Shown in pieces: positions 56,840 through 64,000 of a stretch of 64,000 bases of DNA. The position numbers were made by a program, and so were the translations under genes. A model generated the notes under the pieces. The model made no database searches, was not told the DNA's origin, and worked only from the letters and a program-made list of their open reading frames with translations. Source of the stretch: CAZBRS01 sp964494475. GTDB taxonomy: Bacteria > Myxococcota_A > UBA9042 > CAZBRS01. Within the stretch, counting starts at the first letter, position 1. The number at the start of each line of letters is the position of its first letter. Location of the stretch: NCBI GenBank assembly GCA_964494475.1, contig CAZBRS010000001.1, positions 62,001 to 126,000 of the forward strand, given 5' to 3'.

Positions 56840-56868
56840 ATGGTAGGGGCGGGGTCCCTCGACGTCAA
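56840..56868 (-). promoter_or_regulatory. Promoter for the TPR-MoxR-DUF58-TgpA-FHA operon
   Basis: Minus strand TTGACG (56868-56863), 17 nt, TACCAT (56845-56840). Confidence 0.55.
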
Positions 56869-56876
56869 ACCGGCGA

Positions 56877-56905
56877 TTGACCCATCGGCGAGGCCCCCGT
56901 ATGGT
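56877..56905 (+). promoter_or_regulatory. Promoter for trmN6, apparently leaderless
   Basis: TTGACC (56877-56882), 17 nt, TATGGT (56900-56905). Eight bases separate the -10 box from ATG 56914, and there is no ribosome site, so the message would begin at or within a base or two of the start codon. Confidence 0.5.
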
Positions 56906-56913
56906 TCGTACCC

Positions 56914-57663
56914 ATGACGACCCCGCTCTCCGATCGCCCTGCGCTGCTCGTAGACCAGCCCGAGCGGGGCTACCGCTACAGCGTCGACTCGCTGGTGCTG
57001 GCCGCGCACGTCGCCTCGAGCGGACCGGCGGGGCGAGTGCTCGACGTGGGCAGCGGGGTGGGGGTGGTCGGCCTGCTGCTCGCGGCCGCCGGGGGCTTCG
57101 GGGCCATCGAAGGAATCGAGCTTCAGTCACCCATGTACGAGTATTCCAAGCGGAACCTCGCGCAGAACACCGCCGCGCTCGCGTGCCCCCTGACCTTCGC
57201 GCTGGGCGACGTGCGCGAGTGGAGGCAGCGCTGGACCCCGGGCACGTTCGACCGCGTGGTGTCGAACCCGCCCTTCTTCAAGCTGGATCGCGGCCATCCC
57301 AGTCCGGACCCCGTCCGTCGCGTGGCGCGCCAGGAGGTCTCGCTCACGGCGCGCGACCTGCTCGAAGCGGCCGCCGGGCTGTTGACCCACGACGGGCTGG
57401 GCGTCTTCCTCTACCCGATCCAGCGCGGCTTCGAGGTGGCGGCCACGGCGCGGTCGTTGGGCCTGCACGTGCGTCGCCGCGCTGTCCGGTCGTTCGAGCA
57501 CAGTCCGCCCTTCCTGGCCATCGTCGAGGTCGCGCACCGGGCGTTCGAAGAGGCCGCCGCGCGCGAGCGGCCGCTCACTCTCTACGAGGCGCCCCACGTC
57601 CACCGGGAGTGGCTGCAGACCTGGGTCGATCTCATCCGGCGAAACGACACCGACGGCGGTTGA
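56914..57663 (+). CDS. trmN6: Methyltransferase of the tRNA1(Val) (adenine-37-N6) type
   Basis: 249 residues. N-terminus YRYSVDSLVLAAHV is the motif of TrmN6/YfiC proteins; SAM-binding VLDVGSGVGVVGLLLA; the catalytic N6-adenine motif NPPF in VVSNPPFFK, where the base is held. It would methylate A37 next to the anticodon of tRNA-Val. The assignment to this exact tRNA is by family resemblance; other N6-methyltransferase substrates are possible. Confidence 0.88.
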   Translation: MTTPLSDRPALLVDQPERGYRYSVDSLVLAAHVASSGPAGRVLDVGSGVGVVGLLLAAAGGFGAIEGIELQSPMYEYSKRNLAQNTAALACPLTFALGDVREWRQRWTPGTFDRVVSNPPFFKLDRGHPSPDPVRRVARQEVSLTARDLLEAAAGLLTHDGLGVFLYPIQRGFEVAATARSLGLHVRRRAVRSFEHSPPFLAIVEVAHRAFEEAAARERPLTLYEAPHVHREWLQTWVDLIRRNDTDGG

Positions 57664-57688
57664 AAAGCGCTCGCCGCTACCGTAGGAT
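57660..57688 (+). promoter_or_regulatory. Promoter for the MopE/TSP3 lipoprotein
   Basis: TTGAAA (57660-57665), 17 nt, TAGGAT (57683-57688); the -35 overlaps the trmN6 stop. Confidence 0.5.
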
Positions 57689-57722
57689 GGCGGGGTCGAC
57701 CGGACACCAGACGAGGGTCCAG

Positions 57723-60700
57723 ATGGCCAGGCTCCACCGAGTTGCGCTCCGCGGCTTCGTTCTTCTGTTCATGCTGGTCGTCACCGCCAACTGCGGCGGC
57801 GGCGCCTCGGGACCCGGCGTCGACGACTGGTCCGTCGACGGGCACTTCATGGACCTGCCCGACGGTGCCACCACCGACGTGGGCTTCTCCGAGGCCGACA
57901 CGCCGGCCCCCCCCGAGCCCGACACCGCCGCCGAGGCCCTCCCCGACGAACCGCCGGCCGAGGAGCCCCCGACCGAGGTGGTCGAGCCCGAGGCGCCGGT
58001 CGAGATCGTCGAGGTCGAGGTCGTCCCCGAGGTCGTCGAGGTGCCGCCGGGCACTCCCTGCGAAGACGACACCGCGTGCGGCTCGAAGACGTGCGTGAAC
58101 CACCTGTGCGTGGCGGCCTGCGGCCTCGGCTGCGAGGCGGGCTGGGACTGCCTGGTCCGCGAGGGCAAGGGCTACTGCTTCCCGGGCGACGCGTTCGTGT
58201 GCCGGCTCTGCAGCGACGACGAGGACTGCGCGGGCGACCTGGTCGAGGCGCCGTACCGCTGCGTCCCCCACGAGGGCTTCCTGGTGTGCCTGCACACGTG
58301 CAAGGCGCACGCCGAGTGTCCGTCCTCCGATTGCACCACGCCCCCCGACCTTCCGGGCTCCAAGGTGTGCCTGGCCTACGGGTGCGGCTGCACCGCCACC
58401 GACGCCCAGGGCGCGGCCGAGGGCTCGTGCTTCACGGCCAACGAATGGGGCACGTGCTGGGGTCCGGCGCAGTGCGGCGTCGACGGCCAGCGCACCTGCG
58501 CCGCCTTCGATCCTTCGCGCGAATTCTGCAACGGCGCCGACGACAACTGCGACGGCCAGACCGACGAGGGCTACCCCGACGAGAACGCCGATGGCTCGGC
58601 CGACTGCGCGTTCCTCGCCGACGATCCCGACGACGACGGCATCGGCGCCGCGGGCGACAACTGCCCCACGGTGTGGAACCCCTGGCAGGAGAACATGGAC
58701 CTCGACGACTGGGGCGACGCCTGCGACCCGGACGTCGACGGTGATCTGGCCGAGAACGAGACCGACTGCGAGCCCGCGAACCCCATCGCGTACCCTGGCG
58801 CCGCCGAGCGCTGCAACGGCATCGACGACGACTGCGATGCCACCGTCGACGAGGGCTTCCCGGACTACAACGGCGACGGCGTGCCCGATTGCGCGGTGAC
58901 CAACGACGTCGATCTCGACGGCGTGCTCGACATGCAGGACAACTGCCCGACGGTCCCGAACCCGCCGCAGCACGACTACGACCACGACGGCGCCGGCGAC
59001 GCGTGCGACGGCAACATCGACGACGACCCCTTCCTCAATCCCGACGACTGCGACGACTTCGACGCCGAGATCTACCCGAGCGGCACCGAGTCCTGCAACG
59101 GCAAGGACGACGACTGCGATGGCCAGACCGACGAGGGCTACAAGGACAGCGACGGCGACGGCGCGGCCGATTGCGTGGACCCCGACGACGACGACGACGG
59201 CGTGGGCGATGGCTCCGACAACTGCCCGTCGAAGGGGAACCCCGAGCAGACCGACACCGACGCCGATGGCACGGGCGACGCGTGCGACGCCGACCTCGAC
59301 GGCGACAACGTGAAGAACGCGAACGACAACTGCTCCACGGTCAAGAACGCCGACCAGAAGGACGGAGACTCCGACGGCCAGGGCGATGCCTGCGACCCCG
59401 ATCGGGACGGCGACCTGCTCGAGAACGGCGACGACAACTGCCCCGACGCGCTGAACCCCGGCCAGTCCAACCTCGACGGCGACGCGCTCGGCGACGCCTG
59501 CGACCCCGACATCGACGGCGATGGCGTCGTGCCCCCGAACGACTGCGACGACCTCGACGCGACCGTCTCGCCGTTGGCCGAAGAGGTGTGCGACGGCCTC
59601 GACAACAACTGCGACGACTGGGCCGACGGCGAGCCCAACCTTCCGGACTGCGTGACCTTCCACTACGACTCCGACGACGACGGCTTTGGCAGCCAGGCCA
59701 CCCAGTGCCTGTGCGAGCCCTCTTCGATCTTCACGGCCCCCCAGGGGGGCGACTGCAACGACCTGGTCAAGGAGATCAACCCCGCCGCCGTCGAAGTCTG
59801 CGACACGGTCGACAACGACTGCGACGGCCAGAACAACGAGGGCTTCCTCGACACCGACCTGGACCAGTCGGCCAACTGCGTCGACTACGACGACGACGGT
59901 GACGCGGTGCTCGACCAGGTCGACAACTGCCCGTTGGTGGTGAACGCCGGACAGGCCGACACCGACCACGACGGCCACGGCGATGCGTGCGACGGCGACA
60001 TCGACAACGATGGCACGCCCGACGGCTCCGACTGCGCGCCCGAGGACCCCACGGTCCATCCAGGCGCCACCGAGGCCTGCAACCTGCGCGACGATGACTG
60101 CGACGGGGCCACCGACGAGGTGGGCGCCAACGGGTGCACCCCGTACTTCGTCGACGCCGATCACGACGACTACGGCACGGGCGCCTCGTCGTGCCGCTGC
60201 AAGGCCAGCACGACCTACACAGCCCTGGTGGGCGGCGACTGCGCCGACGGCGACGCCACGGTGCACCCGGGCGCCGACGAGGCCTGCAACGGCGTCGACG
60301 ACGACTGCGACGCCAAGACCGACGAAGGTTGCGACGACGACGGCGACGGCTTCTGCCAGACCGGTTCGCCCCTCGTGGGCAATCCCCAGGCCTGTCCCAA
60401 CGGCGGTGGCGATTGCGACGACGCCGAGCCCACGATCCATCCCGGTGGCGTCGAGACGTGCAACGGGCGCGACGACGACTGCGACGACGAGGCCGACGAA
60501 GGCTGCGACGACGACGGAGACGGCTACTGCGGCGTCGGCCAGGTCATCGTCACGAGCGTGGCCTGCCCCAAGGGCGGCGGCGACTGCGACGACGCGGCTT
60601 TCGGCGTGAACCCGGGGGTCTACGACGCCCCCGAGCTCGCGTTCGCCGATACCAACTGCGACGGCCTCGACGGCTCGGTCGCGAGCTCCGTGTTCGTCGA

Positions 60701-62057
60701 CGCCGTGGCGGGAACGGCCGACGGCAGCGGGACGGCCGACGACCCGCTCGACACCGTGCAGGCCGGCATCGACCTGGCCGCGTCGAGCGGTCGCAACGCC
60801 GTGCTGGTGGCGGGTGGCGAGTACGTGGGGTCCGTGTCCGTCGTCGGCGGCGTCAGCGTCTACGGTGGCTACGGCGGCGTGACCGACGGCTGGGAGGTAC
60901 GCGAGGCGGCGCGCCTGGCCGAGATCTCCGGTCCGAGCCATGCCCTGGTGGTCGCCAACCTGTTCTACCCGACCGTCCTGCAGCTGCTAAGCGTGACGGC
61001 CGGCGTCGACGACACCCCGGGGGGTAACGCCAGCAGCGTCGCCATGCTCGTCAAGAACGCGGGCACCTACCTGACGGTCGAGGCGTGCACCTTCACGTCG
61101 GCCGACGCCCTCGGCGGCGACTCCGGGATCGCGGGAGCGGCAGGCGGAAGCGCCACGGTGGGCGTCGTCGGCACCAACGGCTGCCAGCAGAACTGCACGT
61201 GGCCCGCAGGCGGAGCCGGGGGCACCAGCCCCTGCGGCCGCACGGGTGGAGTGGGCGGCGCGTCGGGCTCGGCCGACGACTCGGGCAAGGGCGCCAACGG
61301 CGCGTCGGGCTTGCTCGTCAACCAGGGTGGCGGCGCCGGTGGCGTGGGCGGCGGCAACGCGTCCGGCGGCAAGTGGAGCAACAAGACCGCCGCCGGCGGC
61401 GCGGTCGGCAGCGCGGGGACCGCGGGCCTGGCCGGCGCTCACGGCGTGGCGCCGACCGCGACGGGCTGGCTCGACGGCGATGGCTGGCATCGCACGGCGG
61501 CCACCTCCGGCATCGCCGGCAGCCACGGGCACGGCGGCGGGGGAGGGGGCGGCGGCGGCGGGTTCTCGGTCGACTACGAGTACGACGACCTCTTCGGCGG
61601 GGCGGGCGGCGGTGGCGGCGGCGGCGGGTGCGGCGGCACGGCCGGCACGGGCGGCGTGACCGGCGGCTCGTCCATCGGGGTCCTGATCGTGGCCAGCTCC
61701 CCCACGCTGCGCGGGCTCACCATCTACGCGGGCGACGGCGGCGACGGCGGAGCGGGCAAGGCCGGCGGCCCGGGTGGCGCGGGCGCGAACGGAGCAGCGG
61801 GGGGCGGCCACGCCCACGCCTGGGATGTCGACAGTGGCGACGGCGGGGCCGGCGGCAAGGGCGGCGACGGCGGCAAGGGTGGCGACGGAGCCGGCGGCTG
61901 CGGCGGCCACAGCCTGGGCATCGCGCTCGACGGCTCGTCGGCGCCCACCCTCGGCGAAAACACCGTGGTCCCGGGCTCCGCCGGGGTCCCGGGAGCGGGA
62001 GGGAACGCCGGCAACGGTGGCTGCGCGGGCGAGGCCGTCGAGGTCAAGGCCTTTTGA
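57723..62057 (+). CDS. Giant surface lipoprotein with MopE-like and thrombospondin-3 repeats and a Gly-rich C-terminal region
   Basis: 1444 residues from the ATG at 57723; the frame is open upstream through trmN6, but the lipoprotein signal (Cys24, VVTANCGGG) starts here. An acidic Pro/Glu linker (about 45-115) and a Cys-rich block (115-260) follow. About 265-970 alternates eight MopE-type repeats (CNGxDDDCDGxTDEG) with TSP3 calcium loops (DxDxDGxGDxxDNCP). About 985-1130 resembles the start of a right-handed beta-helix (SSVFVDAVAGTADGSGT, NAVLVAGGEYVGSVSVVGGV). The end (1140-1440) is extremely Gly-rich with GGAGG and GGDGG runs. Likely a calcium- or copper-binding surface filament or adhesin. 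Confidence 0.85.
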   Translation: MARLHRVALRGFVLLFMLVVTANCGGGASGPGVDDWSVDGHFMDLPDGATTDVGFSEADTPAPPEPDTAAEALPDEPPAEEPPTEVVEPEAPVEIVEVEVVPEVVEVPPGTPCEDDTACGSKTCVNHLCVAACGLGCEAGWDCLVREGKGYCFPGDAFVCRLCSDDEDCAGDLVEAPYRCVPHEGFLVCLHTCKAHAECPSSDCTTPPDLPGSKVCLAYGCGCTATDAQGAAEGSCFTANEWGTCWGPAQCGVDGQRTCAAFDPSREFCNGADDNCDGQTDEGYPDENADGSADCAFLADDPDDDGIGAAGDNCPTVWNPWQENMDLDDWGDACDPDVDGDLAENETDCEPANPIAYPGAAERCNGIDDDCDATVDEGFPDYNGDGVPDCAVTNDVDLDGVLDMQDNCPTVPNPPQHDYDHDGAGDACDGNIDDDPFLNPDDCDDFDAEIYPSGTESCNGKDDDCDGQTDEGYKDSDGDGAADCVDPDDDDDGVGDGSDNCPSKGNPEQTDTDADGTGDACDADLDGDNVKNANDNCSTVKNADQKDGDSDGQGDACDPDRDGDLLENGDDNCPDALNPGQSNLDGDALGDACDPDIDGDGVVPPNDCDDLDATVSPLAEEVCDGLDNNCDDWADGEPNLPDCVTFHYDSDDDGFGSQATQCLCEPSSIFTAPQGGDCNDLVKEINPAAVEVCDTVDNDCDGQNNEGFLDTDLDQSANCVDYDDDGDAVLDQVDNCPLVVNAGQADTDHDGHGDACDGDIDNDGTPDGSDCAPEDPTVHPGATEACNLRDDDCDGATDEVGANGCTPYFVDADHDDYGTGASSCRCKASTTYTALVGGDCADGDATVHPGADEACNGVDDDCDAKTDEGCDDDGDGFCQTGSPLVGNPQACPNGGGDCDDAEPTIHPGGVETCNGRDDDCDDEADEGCDDDGDGYCGVGQVIVTSVACPKGGGDCDDAAFGVNPGVYDAPELAFADTNCDGLDGSVASSVFVDAVAGTADGSGTADDPLDTVQAGIDLAASSGRNAVLVAGGEYVGSVSVVGGVSVYGGYGGVTDGWEVREAARLAEISGPSHALVVANLFYPTVLQLLSVTAGVDDTPGGNASSVAMLVKNAGTYLTVEACTFTSADALGGDSGIAGAAGGSATVGVVGTNGCQQNCTWPAGGAGGTSPCGRTGGVGGASGSADDSGKGANGASGLLVNQGGGAGGVGGGNASGGKWSNKTAAGGAVGSAGTAGLAGAHGVAPTATGWLDGDGWHRTAATSGIAGSHGHGGGGGGGGGGFSVDYEYDDLFGGAGGGGGGGGCGGTAGTGGVTGGSSIGVLIVASSPTLRGLTIYAGDGGDGGAGKAGGPGGAGANGAAGGGHAHAWDVDSGDGGAGGKGGDGGKGGDGAGGCGGHSLGIALDGSSAPTLGENTVVPGSAGVPGAGGNAGNGGCAGEAVEVKAF

Positions 62058-62935
62058 GGCACGACGCGCGCGTCCACGCCGCGCTGATCCTCGTCCAGCT
62101 CGGGTTCGGGGCCTTCCCGGTGGCGGCCAAGCTGATCCTGGGAACCGTCCCCCCGCTCGCGCTGGCCGCGATCCGCGTGTTGTTCGCGACGCCGCTGCTC
62201 TTCCTGCTGGCGCATCACCTCGAGGGCGTCACGCCCCGTCGGCGCGACCTGCCCGCGCTCGCCCTCCTCGGGCTGCTCGGTGTGGCCTCGAATCAGATCC
62301 TGTTCATCGTGGGCCTCAACTGGACCACGGCCTCCGACGCGGCCCTGCTCATGCCCACCATCCCGGTCTTCGCCGTGGCCATCGCGGCGGCCACGGGCCT
62401 CGAGCGCGTGTCGGCCGTTCGGGTGGCCGGGATCGCGCTGTCGGTCGTCGGCGCCCTCGTGGTGCTCGACCCCTCCCGGTTTTCGCTCGGCGACCGCAGC
62501 GTGCTCGGCGACGGCCTCCTGCTCGCGAACTGCCTCTGTTACGCGGCCTACCTCGTACTTCTCAGGCCCGTGCTGCGGCGGCTCCCTCCCCTGACCGTCA
62601 CGGCCTGGGCCTTCCTGTTCGGTGGCGGGGTGGTGGCGCTCGTCGGCGCGCCCGCTCTGTCGCAGACTCCGTTCGGCGATCTCGGCGGCCGGGGCTGGGC
62701 CGCGCTCTCTTTCATCGTGCTCTGGCCCACGCTCCTGAACTACGCGCTCAACACCTGGGCCGTTCGGCGCTCGTCGCCCTCGCTGGCGGCCTCGTACGTC
62801 ACGTCACAGCCGGTCATCGCCACGCTGCTCGCGGTGCCGCTGCTCGGCGAAGGGATCGGGCTCCGCGCGCTCGTCGGCTTCGCGGCGATCTCGGGGGGGC
62901 TGCTGCTGGTGGCGGGGCCGCGACGAGCCGCTTGA
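62054..62935 (+). CDS. EamA/DMT-family transporter
   Basis: 293 residues and ten predicted membrane helices in two EamA halves (about 10-135 and 150-285). Signature segments are LVQLGFGAFPVAAKLIL, LLGVASNQILFIVGLNWTTAS, ATGLERVSAVRVAGIALSVVGALVVL and VTSQPVIATLLAVPLLGEGIG. Drug/metabolite exporter type; substrate unknown. The start is a TTG that overlaps the TGA of the giant lipoprotein (TTGA), with no ATG or GTG that keeps the first helix. Expression would depend on translational coupling. Confidence 0.85.
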   Translation: MRHDARVHAALILVQLGFGAFPVAAKLILGTVPPLALAAIRVLFATPLLFLLAHHLEGVTPRRRDLPALALLGLLGVASNQILFIVGLNWTTASDAALLMPTIPVFAVAIAAATGLERVSAVRVAGIALSVVGALVVLDPSRFSLGDRSVLGDGLLLANCLCYAAYLVLLRPVLRRLPPLTVTAWAFLFGGGVVALVGAPALSQTPFGDLGGRGWAALSFIVLWPTLLNYALNTWAVRRSSPSLAASYVTSQPVIATLLAVPLLGEGIGLRALVGFAAISGGLLLVAGPRRAA

Positions 62936-62959
62936 CGGACGCGCCGCGTGGGTTATCTT
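62932..62959 (+). promoter_or_regulatory. Promoter for the OmpA-like gene
   Basis: TTGACG (62932-62937), 16 nt, TATCTT (62954-62959); the -35 overlaps the transporter stop. Confidence 0.5.
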
Positions 62960-62997
62960 CGAGGGCAGAAAAATACGCGACACACCAAAGGGGTCCC

Positions 62998-64000
62998 ATG
63001 CGCTGGTACGTTCACCTGCTCGTCCTGGTGTGCGCCTCATCGCCCGCGTCGGTGGTGGCCCAGTTCAGCGCGCAGCGCTTCGTGCCGTCGCCCCACGGGC
63101 GCGACTACCTGACGGTGGCGTCGACCGAGATCAACGGTCACCTGGCGCCGAGCGCGCAGCTCGTCGCGAACTACGCGACGAAGCCGCTCGTGTTCAGCAC
63201 AGCCTCGGGGGAGCAGGCCGTGATCGACCAGCTCCTCGGCGTCGACGCGCTCTTCTCGATGAGCTTCTTCGAGCGGTTCGAGTTGGGGCTCGGCCTTCCG
63301 TTCTACCCCTTCCTCGGCGGCGCCGCCGACGCGTCGTTCGTGTCGAACCCGCGCTCGGCCTCCCTCGGCGATCTGCGCTTCGACGGCAAGGTGGTGCTCC
63401 TCGCGCACGGCAAGCGGGGCTTCGGGCTCGCGGTCGATCTGGGCCTCACGTTCCCCACGGCCCGCGACGGGGCCTACCTGGGCGAAGAGTCCGTCAGCTT
63501 CGTGCCCCGCCTGGTGGCCGAGCTCGACTACGACGACTACCGCGTGGCCTTGAACGCCGGTTATCGCGTGCGCAAGAACCAGGTGCTCGGCTACCTGCCC
63601 GTGAACGACGAGATCCTGTTGGGGCTGGGCGCGTCGATGCCGCTCGGCGTGTCCGGGCTCACGTTGCTCGGCGAGCTTCAGTCGGCCAGCGAGGCCCGCT
63701 ACTACTTCGTGTACGAGAACACCTCGTACCTCGAGGGCGACCTGGCCGTGCGCTACCACGCACCCTTCGGCCTGCAGGCCACCCTGGGCGCGGGCGGCGG
63801 CCTGCTTCGCGGCATGGGCGATCCGCAGGTGCGCGTGTTCGCGAGCCTGGGCTATGTTCCGTTCGAGCGCCAGGACGACACCGACGCCACCGACCACGAC
63901 CGCGATCGCGACCGCGACGGCGTGCTCGACAGCGCCGACCGGTGCCCCGACGCGGCCGAAGACGTCGACCAGCACCAGGACGCCGACGGCTGCCCGGACC
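62998..64000 (+). CDS. OmpA-like outer-membrane protein, C-terminus outside window
   Basis: 334 codons are visible and the end is cut by the window. Sec signal (cleavage near SVVAQF, about 22), then an eight- to ten-strand barrel of about 270 residues (FELGLGLPFYPFLGG, KVVLLAHGKRGFGLAVDLGLT, VALNAGYRVRKNQVLG, RVFASLGYVPFE). It then passes into calcium loops of TSP3 type (DRDRDGVLDSADRCPDAAED, HQDADGCPD). This order normally leads into a C-terminal OmpA peptidoglycan-binding domain, expected just outside the window. ATG at 62998; no strong ribosome site. Confidence 0.85.
   Translation, partial: MRWYVHLLVLVCASSPASVVAQFSAQRFVPSPHGRDYLTVASTEINGHLAPSAQLVANYATKPLVFSTASGEQAVIDQLLGVDALFSMSFFERFELGLGLPFYPFLGGAADASFVSNPRSASLGDLRFDGKVVLLAHGKRGFGLAVDLGLTFPTARDGAYLGEESVSFVPRLVAELDYDDYRVALNAGYRVRKNQVLGYLPVNDEILLGLGASMPLGVSGLTLLGELQSASEARYYFVYENTSYLEGDLAVRYHAPFGLQATLGAGGGLLRGMGDPQVRVFASLGYVPFERQDDTDATDHDRDRDRDGVLDSADRCPDAAEDVDQHQDADGCPD

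Noticed and set aside
56877..57722. Upstream extension of the giant lipoprotein frame across trmN6
   Set aside because: The extension is out of frame with the clear methyltransferase and the lipoprotein signal starts at 57723.

Overview
The window is about 70% GC and codes on both strands with little intergenic space. The contents point to a myxobacterium-like member of the Myxococcota (former Deltaproteobacteria). The evidence is cysteine-rich disulfide repeats on a secreted subtilase, MopE-like and thrombospondin-type-3 repeats on surface lipoproteins, a MYXO-CTERM-like tail, an AgmX/PglI-type protein and a DUF2378/V4R-like protein. Species cannot be called from sequence alone.

Layout. 1-5069 (-) is a secreted S8 peptidase that runs off the left edge. 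5209-25767 is a central-metabolism block: icd (+), a pseudokinase (-), gltA (-), acnA (+), then further on sucA-sucB-lpdA-sthA (-) and nifU-nifS (-). Together they cover citrate synthase through succinyl-CoA, plus a soluble transhydrogenase and an Fe-S assembly pair. This block is interrupted at 12066-16556 by a beta-lactamase-fold lipoprotein and a small accessory island. The island holds a truncated gene, a Bro-N protein, two small membrane ORFs, two copies of a dispersed repeat, a remnant of the sthA 3' end and an orphan DUF433 gene. 25921-31297 (+) holds a lipoprotein, a zinc metallopeptidase translationally coupled to a POT-like transporter, and an ornithine aminotransferase.

31397-40522 holds a V4R-like protein, a PEGA-like membrane protein, a lamin-tail/MopE-repeat protein, a PHP protein descended from PolX, an 815-residue sigma-factor-like protein with helix-turn-helix modules, an AgmX-like energy transducer and a small membrane protein. 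40639-43535 is a second accessory stretch: RelB/YafQ, a VWA lipoprotein, a fossil of an HNH restriction nuclease, and a MazF-type toxin with a ribbon-helix-helix antitoxin. 43601-46808 (-) is an MCE/auxiliary-lipoprotein/outer-membrane-protein operon without its permease and ATPase. 46940-50409 (+) is a FadL-like porin coupled to a calcium-repeat lipoprotein. 50424-56818 (-) is a TPR-MoxR-DUF58-TgpA-FHA operon. 56914-64000 (+) holds trmN6, a very large MopE/TSP3-repeat lipoprotein, an EamA transporter and the start of an OmpA-like protein.

Regulation. Promoters resembling the housekeeping type (TTGnnn, 16-18 nt spacer, TAnnnT) can be read in front of most transcription units. Two of them (pseudokinase and trmN6) place the predicted transcription start at or next to the start codon, suggesting leaderless messages. 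Several operons use ATGA-type stop/start overlaps. The least explained objects are the sigma-like multi-HTH protein, the membrane-tethered pseudokinase overlapping icd, and the repeat-bounded Bro-N island.
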